NCBI GenBank assembly: GCA_021800165.1
Contig: JAJYZF010000003.1
Coordinates: 1 to 64,000, forward strand
Origin: Planctomycetota bacterium
GTDB taxonomy: Bacteria > Planctomycetota > Phycisphaerae > WQYP01
Reading direction: 5' to 3'
Length of the DNA stretch: 64,000 nucleotides
Of this stretch, positions 9,925-17,727 are shown one piece after another. The translations under genes and the position numbers were made by a program. The first letter of the stretch is position 1. The number at the start of each line of letters is the position of its first letter. The notes below the pieces were generated by a model. It searched no databases. It was not told where the DNA came from and was given only the letters and a program-made list of their open reading frames with translations.

Positions 9925-11361
9925 TCAGCCGCTCTCACCGATGGTGTGCACCATGAGGCCATTGGTAGCACCGGCGGTACCCAAGGGCGCACCGGCAACG
10001 ATGAGCACGCGATCTCCACAACATGCCCAGCCGCGTTTTACCAGTAGATCATCCACCATCAACGGCAGATCGTCAAAATGTTCGGGGATGTCTGTTTGCA
10101 AGGGTGCCACGCCATAATACAAAGCCATTCGCCGCACGGCCGCCGCATCGGTGGAAAGAGCCACCACTGGAATGGTGAAGCGATTCTTGGAAAGAAATCG
10201 GGCGGACCCGCCGGCCTGCGACCATACCACCGCCAGGCGGGCGTCCATGTCCCGAGCAATGAGCTTGGCTCCGTAGGCAATGGCGGCGGTTTGATGGTGC
10301 ATCATCTGAAGCAAGCGAGGCGGAGGCCACTCGATATTGTTTTTATCGACGTAATCCTCCGTCTTATCGGCAATTTGCCGCAGCACCTCCACCGCCGCCA
10401 CCGGATATTGACCAGTGGCCGTTTCGCCGGAAAGCATCACGGCATCGGCCCCGTCCAGAATGGCGTTAGCAACGTCTGAGACTTCCGCGCGGGTAGGCGA
10501 AGGATGCTCGACCATGGATTGGAGCATTTGCGTGGCCACAATCACGGGCTTGCCCGCGTCGTGTGCCGCTCGCACCACCTGCTTTTGCAACAGGGGCACC
10601 GCCGTCAGATCCATCTCCACCCCCAGGTCTCCGCGGGCCACCAAAATGGCGTCGGCGGCATTGGCGATGGCAACAATATCGTCAACCGCCTGCGGCATTT
10701 CTATTTTGGCGACCAAGGCGATATTCGCACTGCGGGAGTTGAGATAAGAGCGGACCGATTCGACATCCGCACTGCTACGTACAAACGAAAGGGCCAGATA
10801 GTCAAGCTGGTTGGCAATGGCCCAGTCGATATCGGCCCAGTCTTTGTCGGTGATGCTGGCGATGTGCAGGCGTGTGTTGGGCAAGTTGAGTCCCTTATTG
10901 CCCAGAATAATTCCGCCCACCGTCACTTTGCAGCGAATGGCGTCGGCTTGTTTGTCGATGACCAAGGCCCGGATCATCCCATCATCAATCAGGAGTTTCT
11001 GACCGAGTTCCACATCATCAATGAGAACGGGGCAGTTGCAACTGAACACGCCAGCCTGCCCAAGCAAGGGCTGACGCTCAATGATGAATTCATCACCGGG
11101 AACGACACGAACACCGCCGTCAACGACCGGCCCCAGACGAAGCTTAGGCCCGCACAGATCCCCCATGATGGCGGGTGGGAAATCAGTCTTCTGGGCCCGA
11201 ATCATACGCAGAAAATCAGCGCGTTGTTCAAGGGAGCCATGCGAAAAATTGAGCCTGGCAACGGATATTCCAAGTTCACAAAACCGCGAAAATACGGCGG
11301 CTGTGCCGCTGGCGGGTCCAACGGTTACCACCATTTTGGTACGAGATCGTTCCAGCATCAT
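9925..11361 (-). CDS. pyk: Pyruvate kinase
   Basis: Glycolytic enzyme converting phosphoenolpyruvate and ADP to pyruvate and ATP, 478 aa. The N-terminal TIM-barrel begins TKMVVTVGPASG with the substrate loop ARLNFSHGS, then GDLCGPKLRLG. The B-domain inserts after this. The barrel resumes with LALSFVRSSADVESV. The catalytic lysine is in LVAKIEMPQA, the Mg-binding segment is ILVARGDLGVEM, and the family signature is near VATQMLQSMVEHPSPTRAE. The C-terminal regulatory domain (IAYGAKLIARDMDARLAVVW and onward) is complete. AAAGG nine bases upstream supports the first ATG. It lies 58 bases downstream of aspS on the same strand. Confidence 0.97.
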   Translation of the reverse strand: MMLERSRTKMVVTVGPASGTAAVFSRFCELGISVARLNFSHGSLEQRADFLRMIRAQKTDFPPAIMGDLCGPKLRLGPVVDGGVRVVPGDEFIIERQPLLGQAGVFSCNCPVLIDDVELGQKLLIDDGMIRALVIDKQADAIRCKVTVGGIILGNKGLNLPNTRLHIASITDKDWADIDWAIANQLDYLALSFVRSSADVESVRSYLNSRSANIALVAKIEMPQAVDDIVAIANAADAILVARGDLGVEMDLTAVPLLQKQVVRAAHDAGKPVIVATQMLQSMVEHPSPTRAEVSDVANAILDGADAVMLSGETATGQYPVAAVEVLRQIADKTEDYVDKNNIEWPPPRLLQMMHHQTAAIAYGAKLIARDMDARLAVVWSQAGGSARFLSKNRFTIPVVALSTDAAAVRRMALYYGVAPLQTDIPEHFDDLPLMVDDLLVKRGWACCGDRVLIVAGAPLGTAGATNGLMVHTIGESG

Positions 11362-11419
11362 GATTGCGAACCTTTCGAAGCCCTCCGGCCTTTCAAGTCC
11401 TTGCCGCCGCCAAAGCCGC

Positions 11420-13207
11420 TCAGGTGCGGGTTAACGGTTTTATCACCGCAATGGAGAGTTCCTGCAACTGTCGCGATTCCACTGCGGACGGAGCCTCGGT
11501 CATCAAATCGGCACCGCTTTGAGTTTTCGGAAAAGCGATAACATCCCGAATACTCAAGCGATTGAGCATGAGCATGATGAGGCGATCGAGGCCCAGTGCG
11601 ATTCCACCATGAGGTGGCGCACCAAACTTGAGGGCATCGAGCAAAAATCCGAATTTCTTCCGGGCGTCTTCCGCTGAAATGCCCAGAAGGGAAAATACTT
11701 TGGATTGCACCTGACTCTGGTGAATACGGATGGATCCGCCGCCGATTTCGATGCCATTGAGTACGATATCATACGCCTTGGCGCGTACCTTGGCGGGTTC
11801 TGAATCGAGCAGCGTCAGATCTTCATCGAGCGGTGCGGTAAAGGGATGATGTTTGGCCACAAAACGCGCCGAGGCCGCATCAAATTCAAAACTCGGGAAG
11901 TCGGTCACCCACAGAAAGGCGTGGCGATCGGGCGGAATTAGATTCAGTTGCCGGGCCAGTATTTGCCGCAGTTCTCCCAAAACGCGCCATCCGATCTCCT
12001 GCCTATCCGCAATTGCCAGCAGAATATCACCGTCGTTGGCGGCAGTTTTTTCCCGCAGGGATTGCTGAATGGCCAGGGGAAGAAATTTCGCTATTGGCCC
12101 ACCCATCGTGCCCGCCCCCGCCTCGCCCCCGAGCTTGAGCCAAGCCAGGCCTTTGGCCCCCAGGTGCTTGGCTGCGTCGGTCAAACCATCCAACTGCTTG
12201 CGCGACAGCGATGCTCCTCCCGGTACGGCTATCATCTTAACGCATCCCCCCGCCGCAATGGCATCGCGAAACACCGCGAAATCCGCATCGGCCATGGTAG
12301 CGCTGACATCGCAAAGCTCCAAGCCGTAACGCATGTCGGGCCGGTCGATACCAAAGCGATCCATGGCCTGCTGCCACGTCAGGTGCGCAAAGGGAGTCTG
12401 AATTTCAATTCCCAGCGTTTCACGCCAGAGCCGGACGATCAGATTGGTCACCAGGTCCATAACCTCCCGGCGATCGACAAAACTCATTTCCAGATCCAGT
12501 TGGGTGAATTCAGGCTGGCGGTCGGAGCGCAAGTCCTCATCACGAAAGCAGCGGGCAATTTGCATATAGCGGTCCATGCCGCCCACCATCAGCACCTGCT
12601 TAAAAAGCTGCGGGCTTTGCGGCAGAGCATAAAATTCACCGGGGTGCAGCCGTGAAGGAACCAGAAATTCCCGGGCCCCTTCGGGAGTGCTTTTGTAGAG
12701 GATAGGTGTTTCAATTTCTAAAAAGCCATGGGAATCGCAGTAATCGCGCATGATTTTGGTGACACGATGGCGCAGCATCAGGGCCTCGGTCATATCCCGA
12801 CGGCGCAGGTCCAGATAACGATACTTCAGGCGCACGTCTTCGTTGACCGGATCATGCTGCACCGGCGAAAATGGAGTGGCTTCCGATTTATTTACAAGAT
12901 CCACCTCCACAGCAATAACTTCGATTTCTCCGGTGGGCATTTTGGGATTGATGGCGGTGGGCGAACGTTCCACCACACGGCCTTTTACCATCACCACATC
13001 TTCATTGCGCAGTTGCCGCCCCAGGACGTGGGCGGCGGCGTGTTCCGGATGAAACACCACTTGCGTGAGGCCTCCGCGGTCGCGCAAATCGACGAATACC
13101 ACGCCGCCGTGGTCCCGATAGGATTGTACCCAACCAGCCAATGTCACTTCCCGTCCGGCATCGGCCTTCCGCAAGGTGCCGCAATCATGGGTGCGCTGCA
13201 ATTTCAC
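11420..13207 (-). CDS. aspS: Aspartyl-tRNA synthetase
   Basis: Class IIb aminoacyl-tRNA synthetase of 595 aa. It has an N-terminal OB-fold anticodon-binding domain (VTLAGWVQSYRDHGGVVFVDLRDRGG) and class II motif 1. Motif 2 surrounds QIARCFRDEDLRSDRQPEF with the flipping-loop QSPQLFKQ before it, and motif 3 is GIALGLDRLIMLM. The bacterial GAD insertion domain lies in the middle (about 290-430). Without a synthetase family check it cannot be said whether it also charges tRNA-Asn. The frame is open to a TTG at 13300, but the GTG at 13207 has AAGGGA just upstream and gives the standard N-terminus, so it is preferred. It is followed by pyk. Confidence 0.95.
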   Translation of the reverse strand: MKLQRTHDCGTLRKADAGREVTLAGWVQSYRDHGGVVFVDLRDRGGLTQVVFHPEHAAAHVLGRQLRNEDVVMVKGRVVERSPTAINPKMPTGEIEVIAVEVDLVNKSEATPFSPVQHDPVNEDVRLKYRYLDLRRRDMTEALMLRHRVTKIMRDYCDSHGFLEIETPILYKSTPEGAREFLVPSRLHPGEFYALPQSPQLFKQVLMVGGMDRYMQIARCFRDEDLRSDRQPEFTQLDLEMSFVDRREVMDLVTNLIVRLWRETLGIEIQTPFAHLTWQQAMDRFGIDRPDMRYGLELCDVSATMADADFAVFRDAIAAGGCVKMIAVPGGASLSRKQLDGLTDAAKHLGAKGLAWLKLGGEAGAGTMGGPIAKFLPLAIQQSLREKTAANDGDILLAIADRQEIGWRVLGELRQILARQLNLIPPDRHAFLWVTDFPSFEFDAASARFVAKHHPFTAPLDEDLTLLDSEPAKVRAKAYDIVLNGIEIGGGSIRIHQSQVQSKVFSLLGISAEDARKKFGFLLDALKFGAPPHGGIALGLDRLIMLMLNRLSIRDVIAFPKTQSGADLMTEAPSAVESRQLQELSIAVIKPLTRT

Positions 13208-13286
13208 AAAGTTCCCTTCAAAAGTTCCCCGGCCGCCAAGCGGCAACAAGTTTTTCGCGGGTTTCTCAAACCCACATCCGTAACGG

Positions 13287-14351
13287 TTATTTGCCACCAA
13301 TCCATCGAGTCATCAACGGCAGCGCCGGCTCGCCCTGAAGCGAGTAACTCCCGTAATCGCCGGGTTTTCCGCCAGGCATCCATTCCCACAAAAATGCCCC
13401 GGCAAAAAGTTTCCTGGGAAGGCCATCCCAGGCGGTTACAAACGACTCATAAGCGCGCAACTGTTCCGTGGGATCCACCGGTCCGCTGCCGGTGTAATTC
13501 CACGGCTCCACGATGGCTTCCTGAAGATTATACCAGCCAATCTCGGTCAACAGCAGTGGCCGATGCATTTTAGCGGCAAAGGCCAACACCCGCTTTTGAA
13601 TCGGACGCCAGCGCTGCACAAGAGTGGAGACGCTGTGGCCGGGGTGATACGCCAGCCGCCAATACGCATTCATAGCCACATAATCCAATTCGTGCCAGAT
13701 CAGAACTTGCTTGTAATGGTCCCAATTGGCGCTGTAAATAAGTTTGCCGTGGAAAATTTTTCGCGTCATACGGACGATGCGCAGCCAGCGGCCACGAAAT
13801 TTTTCCGTTGAAAGCAGCTCGCTGCCCACCGAAAAAATGGAACACTTCCCGGCGGCGGCAACGTGGGCGTAAGTGCGGATGTAGGCCCGATAGCCGACAA
13901 ACCATTGGTGCCAGCTTTTGGGTTTGATGGTTCCGCGCCACTGATCGCCGGTGGCGTGGTCCAACAAAATAATCGGCATCAGCATGGTGTGCATACCAAG
14001 TTTGTGGGCGTACAAGAGCAGTCTGGTCATGGCCGCAGGCTTGGCGGTGAGCTTCCAGTTCAGATACACACGGGAACTGTGAACATTGTTTTGGCGGGCA
14101 TCTACCACAAAGTTAATCCAATGGCACCCGAGATTTTGCAGGTGCTTCACCGAACGGTAATATTTTTGGATATGGTCAGGATCATTGACCTGAATAGCAA
14201 AGCCGCGAATCGGCGGCAAACCTTTTAGCGGCAAAGGCACCGCGGCCACTGCGGCGGTCAGAGGTTGCCGATGGCGGGTGATGAGAATGCCACCCAGCAG
14301 AATTATCGCGATACTTAGTCCGGCCCAAAAAGCGAGTTTACCAGGTTTCAC
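13287..14351 (-). CDS. Membrane-anchored GH113-like glycoside hydrolase
   Basis: 354-aa protein with one N-terminal membrane anchor (LAFWAGLSIAIILLGGILIT) followed by a TIM-barrel domain like the GH113 / GH5-related group. These enzymes typically act on beta-mannan or related glycans. Supporting features are IQKYYRSVKHLQNLGCHWINF at the barrel start, a likely acid/base glutamate in IFSVGSELLSTE, a second glutamate at a strand end in LLLTEIGWYN (probable nucleophile), and a C-terminal FAGAFLWEWMPGG typical of the last barrel strand. The start is GTG. AAAGGA lies further upstream than ideal. It sits between a GmhA-like isomerase gene and aspS on the same strand. Substrate not determinable from sequence. 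Confidence 0.7.
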   Translation of the reverse strand: MKPGKLAFWAGLSIAIILLGGILITRHRQPLTAAVAAVPLPLKGLPPIRGFAIQVNDPDHIQKYYRSVKHLQNLGCHWINFVVDARQNNVHSSRVYLNWKLTAKPAAMTRLLLYAHKLGMHTMLMPIILLDHATGDQWRGTIKPKSWHQWFVGYRAYIRTYAHVAAAGKCSIFSVGSELLSTEKFRGRWLRIVRMTRKIFHGKLIYSANWDHYKQVLIWHELDYVAMNAYWRLAYHPGHSVSTLVQRWRPIQKRVLAFAAKMHRPLLLTEIGWYNLQEAIVEPWNYTGSGPVDPTEQLRAYESFVTAWDGLPRKLFAGAFLWEWMPGGKPGDYGSYSLQGEPALPLMTRWIGGK

Positions 14352-14423
14352 GGCGAAGCTACGTCCTTTCTTAAGCCCGCTCCAACGGCGGACGACGCAT
14401 TGTCTTGGAATACTGCGGGTCTT

Positions 14424-15053
14424 TCAAGAGCAGGACGGTGTGTCGGAGCCGGTGGCGGCGCAGCGCGCTTCCAGATACTCCAGAATCAAGTGCAGGATCA
14501 CCTGGTGAGCCTCCTGAATGGGTGCGGTGCGCTGGCTGGGCACCACCACTGCCAAATCGCACAGATTCAGATTTTCACCGCCACCTTTGCCCAGCAAACC
14601 GATTACCCGGCCTTGCGCCTGGCGCATGGCACGGGTGGCGCGAATCAGATTTTGGCTTTGGCCGCTGGAACTGAAAATTACAAGGATATCATGGGGCGCA
14701 GCCAGGGCTTGTACCTGCCGGGCAAATACCGTGGCAAAGTCCCAGTCGTTGCCAATACACGTTAAAGCGGTCCCGTCCGAGGCCAGGCAAATGGCCGGCA
14801 ACGCCCGCCGATCCGGCCGCGAATATTTACCGGTAATTTCCTGGGCCAGGTGCATGGCCTCCGCCGCGGAACCGCCGTTGCCAGCCGTCAGCAGCTTGTG
14901 CCCCCCCAGCAGGGCCTCAGAAATGGCCGCAGCGATTTGCTCGATAACCGGAAGCTGATTTTCCAGCGCGGCAATGATACGACTGGAATCACGAATACAG
15001 TCCAGCAATAACTGCCTCATTGCCGGAGGAGCCAAAGGGGATGTGGTGTTCAC
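14424..15053 (-). CDS. gmhA: GmhA-like SIS-domain phosphosugar isomerase
   Basis: 209-aa cytosolic SIS-domain protein related to sedoheptulose-7-phosphate isomerase, the first enzyme of ADP-heptose synthesis. The phosphosugar-binding motifs are LLTAGNGGSAAEAMHLAQE and ILVIFSSSGQSQNLIRA, and the C-terminal EAHQVILHLILEYLE helix is typical of GmhA. DiaA-like proteins share this fold, so the substrate is not certain. It begins with GTG overlapping the TGA of the upstream membrane-protein gene by four bases (translational coupling), with AAGGAG nine bases upstream. No other heptose genes are visible nearby. Confidence 0.82.
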   Translation of the reverse strand: MNTTSPLAPPAMRQLLLDCIRDSSRIIAALENQLPVIEQIAAAISEALLGGHKLLTAGNGGSAAEAMHLAQEITGKYSRPDRRALPAICLASDGTALTCIGNDWDFATVFARQVQALAAPHDILVIFSSSGQSQNLIRATRAMRQAQGRVIGLLGKGGGENLNLCDLAVVVPSQRTAPIQEAHQVILHLILEYLEARCAATGSDTPSCS

Positions 15054-15829
15054 AGATTAGATCTCCTTGAAAAATATTTATTGATAGGATATTCCACCAG
15101 GACCAAGATAACCAGCGCCAACGCAGCGCTGATCCCCGTTGGCAGCCACCATGGCTGTATCACGGGCATGGGCGTATTTTGACCCAAACCTGTGAATTGA
15201 TACATCAACCGGGCGTGCGACCACCAAAACCAGTTGAATCGCAAGGCCTGATCGGTGCCATCGAGCAGCCATAATACAGGACAGGCATTGACCGTTAGTC
15301 CTAACGGCCAACGAGTCTGGAGTTTGGCGATATCCGCCAGCAGCGGCATGAGCGCTACCGGCAGAGCCAGCAGGACCATGGCCAGCGTGGCCGTAGCCGC
15401 GACCGCCACGCTGGGTCCCAGCGGGCGCAGCAGGCGAACCAGCGCCGCACACAGCAGAATCCACGCGGAGAGAATCGCCACAATACGCAGCACCACCAGC
15501 GCGGGAAGTGTGCCCGAACTGATGGCCGCAAAGACCAAGGGCAGCACCAGAGCCAGCACCACCCAGCCGCCCCCAACGGCTACCCATACGAAGTGTTTGG
15601 TCCGTGCTGCTACCATAATTGCGGCCATGGTGGCAAAAAGCATCAGCAACATCAGCCATCCAGCGAACATATCCGCCGGAGGCATCGCGGTGCCGATCCA
15701 ACCGGTACCGCCATGGACCGCCCCGGCAATGGCTACCCAAGAGCTGGTTGCTACAACCACCAAGCCCAGCGCCGGCCACGCAGCACTGGCGGCTTCGCGC
15801 AGCAACAAAGATAACGGGGTGGAATTCAT
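15050..15829 (-). CDS. Polytopic membrane protein, function unknown
   Basis: 259-aa integral membrane protein with about six to seven hydrophobic segments: ALGLVVVATSSWVAIAGAV, GWLMLLMLFATMAAIMVAA, WVAVGGGWVVLALVLPLV, LRIVAILSAWILLCAALV, AVAATATLAMVLLALPVALM, and a C-terminal ISAALALVILVLVEYP. No recognisable catalytic motif or transporter signature was found. Its stop overlaps the start of the GmhA-like gene (GTGA), so the two are translated from one message. The upstream boundary lies close to repeat copy A. The 15078-15869 frame on the same strand is only a shadow. Confidence 0.6.
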   Translation of the reverse strand: MNSTPLSLLLREAASAAWPALGLVVVATSSWVAIAGAVHGGTGWIGTAMPPADMFAGWLMLLMLFATMAAIMVAARTKHFVWVAVGGGWVVLALVLPLVFAAISSGTLPALVVLRIVAILSAWILLCAALVRLLRPLGPSVAVAATATLAMVLLALPVALMPLLADIAKLQTRWPLGLTVNACPVLWLLDGTDQALRFNWFWWSHARLMYQFTGLGQNTPMPVIQPWWLPTGISAALALVILVLVEYPINKYFSRRSNL

Positions 15830-15918
15830 AGGTGTGGCATCTTACCAGAAATATATCGCAACGTACCATATTTACGAAGATCCATCGGGTGGTAAGGTGT
15901 GGCCGAATTGCTGGCAGG

Positions 15919-16142
15919 TCAAGGAAACGGACGGCAATAATGCCTCTGCTAAGACGATTGGCAACGCGCTACCGCGCTTAGGGACCGGGCAATCCACGGG
16001 TACCCGCCACCAAGTGGGCACAAAAAAATTGTTCCTCCAGCGACTTTCAAGAAGTCCATCAGGCGGTTTTGACCTGGGCGATTTGGAATCGATCCTTATC
16101 CCCATAAGAGTGGAATATTTCCGTATAGCGGCCCCCATTCAG
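15919..16142. repeat. Direct repeat copy A flanking the Nramp/MgtE_N cassette
   Basis: About 224 bases that align by eye, in the same orientation, with 19356-19635. Both copies begin TCAAGGAAACGGACGGCAA, share CCGCCACCAAGTGGGCA and TTTGGAATCGATCCT, and end in ATTCAG. They differ at scattered positions, and copy B carries about 60 extra bases in the middle, so this is an old duplication. On the minus strand the repeat holds the last 27 or so codons and the 3' flank of the AAA-associated-domain gene. The sharp boundary at 16142 coincides with the end of the small membrane-protein gene. Confidence 0.85.
16059..16142 (-). pseudogene. Truncated tail of an AAA-associated-domain gene
   Basis: The minus-strand frame reads LNGGRYTEIFHSYGDKDRF and then ends IAQVKTA-stop. 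It matches the C-terminus of the intact protein encoded at 19552-20151 (LNWGRYAEIFHYSRDEDRF, then IAQVKTA-stop). Only this tail and the following non-coding flank are present. The rest of the gene is missing and is replaced by the small membrane-protein gene. It is therefore a gene remnant inside repeat copy A and not an expressed protein. Confidence 0.85.
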
Positions 16143-16360
16143 GACTGCGGACGTGCGGCACCTTTTCCTTCTGCGGGCATGGTTGTGGTTGAAGGCCTGG
16201 TGGCAGGCTTCGGCTGGGATCTGGCTGGAGCTGTTTCCGATATGCCCGATTTCAGAACGCGCACAAAGCTCACGAGGATCAAGGTCAGCAGAACAAGCAG
16301 ATAAATCCGCAAGACCAGCAATGAGGTCTTGACCAACGGCGTCATTTTCATTCGTGGCAT
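16139..16360 (-). CDS. Small single-pass membrane protein of the Nramp operon
   Basis: 73-aa protein with a short basic N-terminus (MPRMKMTPLVKT), one hydrophobic segment (LRIYLLVLLTLILVSFVRVL) and a Pro/Thr/Ala-rich polar tail. AAGGA lies seven bases upstream of the ATG, and the gene follows the MgtE_N/CBS gene by 25 bases, so it is probably cotranscribed and translated. The family is not recognised. The TGA stop at 16139-16141 lies inside the terminal bases of repeat copy A, so the present C-terminus may have been set by the duplication junction. It could be a small accessory subunit of the transporter, but this is conjecture. Confidence 0.55.
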   Translation of the reverse strand: MPRMKMTPLVKTSLLVLRIYLLVLLTLILVSFVRVLKSGISETAPARSQPKPATRPSTTTMPAEGKGAARPQS

Positions 16361-16385
16361 TCGGGATCCTTTGTTTGCGCACGGG

Positions 16386-17711
16386 TCATACCCGCAGCCG
16401 GCTCATCAGCCCCTTGGTAATATCATTGAAGTGGATAACTCCCAGCAGATGATCACGACGATCCACCACCGGCAGCATACGGAAGTGGTACTTCAGGAAT
16501 AGCTCCGCCAGATCGTCACGCGTGTCGTCGGCCTCGGCGGTGACCACTGGAGACACCATAATTTCGCCCAGAGTTCCATCATCCCGGGCCAGCACCAGAT
16601 CACGCAGATCTACAACCCCCAGCAGGAGTTTATCTTCCGGCTGTATTACATAAATGTAGGAAATCGCCTCGTGCGGCTTGCCTGAGCCGCGAATGGATGC
16701 CAGCGCGGTGCCAATCAAGGTTTCCTTCGGTAGGGCCAGATAATTCTCGCTGAGCATGGATTGCGCTACCGATTCCCTTTGCGAAAGCAGCTCGCCGATG
16801 CGCTGCGCCTGATCCTTGGGCAGTAACCGCATCATCTTTACCGCGTCCTCGTGCGGCAATACCGAGAATAAATCCGCAAGCTGCGGAATCGACATTTCCT
16901 GAAGGATCTTGCTGGCCCGCTCCTGCCGCAAATCCGCGATCAGTTGGCGCTGGGTGCGCGGCTCGGCTTCCACGAGGGTTTCCGCCGCAGTCTCGGGGGC
17001 CAATGCGGAAAACAGAGCCTGCTGTTCCTTGCCGGTGAGTTCTTCCAACGTGTCGGCCAAATCTTCCGGGGGGAGTTCTTCGATCTGCTTGCGGGTGATG
17101 GATAATCGCACCGCATCCCGAGCCACGGCATCTTCCAGAGAAAGGGGCTGCACATATTTCCAGTTTATGAGATGTTCCCTGGCGTGAAAGAAACGCGCTA
17201 TCCCCCACCGGCGAAGGAAGCCGTTGAAGGAAATATCCACATGAACGAGAATCATGCGATCTTGAGAAACCAGCAGATGCACATCGTTGACCACTTCCGT
17301 ACGCCGGCCATCCATGTCAAAAATCGTTTTCCCCATCAGGTGTGATTCCAGCAATATCCATCCCGGCTGGTCGACAAAACACGGAAAACCGGCCCCGTAC
17401 TTGGCCGTGGCGGGGTCGATTTGATCGGGGGCGGCGACGAACACATAATCATCATCAATGCGCGCCACCTTGAGCCATGGAATCAGCTCCGGCGGTTTTC
17501 CCCAGCCGTGTTCAACCACAATGCCGACAGCATCGGGATAGGCCTCAGTCGTTTTGAACGCGATATCCGAGATTTTGCCCACATGGTCGGAGATTTTACT
17601 CAAGCATATCTTGCGCCCGCGCAACTCAGAATAATAAAACGTACGATAATCCCGGTTGCTGTTAGCGGGACCGAACGGTCCCGGCCGCGGAGAAGACAAT
17701 GGTTTTGGCAT
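16386..17711 (-). CDS. PRC-barrel / MgtE_N / CBS-pair regulatory protein
   Basis: 441-aa soluble protein with no membrane segment. The N-terminal part (GRKICLSKISDHVGKISDIAF and onward) looks like two PRC-barrel-type units. The middle carries an MgtE intracellular N-domain (IEELPPEDLADTLEELTGKE, then LIADLRQERASKILQEMS and VLPHEDAVKMMRLLP). The C-terminus is a CBS pair (YIYVIQPEDKLLGVVDLRDL-like, then MLPVVDRRDHLLGVIHFNDI). In MgtE magnesium channels these domains sense cytosolic Mg2+ and gate the pore, and here the pore domain is absent. It follows the Nramp gene by 16 bases. Start: ATG at 17711 with GGAG seven bases upstream. An in-frame ATG at 17756 would overlap the Nramp gene. Probable cytosolic regulator of that transporter. 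Confidence 0.85.
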   Translation of the reverse strand: MPKPLSSPRPGPFGPANSNRDYRTFYYSELRGRKICLSKISDHVGKISDIAFKTTEAYPDAVGIVVEHGWGKPPELIPWLKVARIDDDYVFVAAPDQIDPATAKYGAGFPCFVDQPGWILLESHLMGKTIFDMDGRRTEVVNDVHLLVSQDRMILVHVDISFNGFLRRWGIARFFHAREHLINWKYVQPLSLEDAVARDAVRLSITRKQIEELPPEDLADTLEELTGKEQQALFSALAPETAAETLVEAEPRTQRQLIADLRQERASKILQEMSIPQLADLFSVLPHEDAVKMMRLLPKDQAQRIGELLSQRESVAQSMLSENYLALPKETLIGTALASIRGSGKPHEAISYIYVIQPEDKLLLGVVDLRDLVLARDDGTLGEIMVSPVVTAEADDTRDDLAELFLKYHFRMLPVVDRRDHLLGVIHFNDITKGLMSRLRV

Positions 17712-17727
17712 GGTGCGACTCCATATA

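Noticed and set aside
10504-11541. 345-codon plus-strand frame across pyk and aspS ends
   Set aside because: It is antisense to well-supported pyruvate kinase and AspRS genes and has no recognisable protein features.
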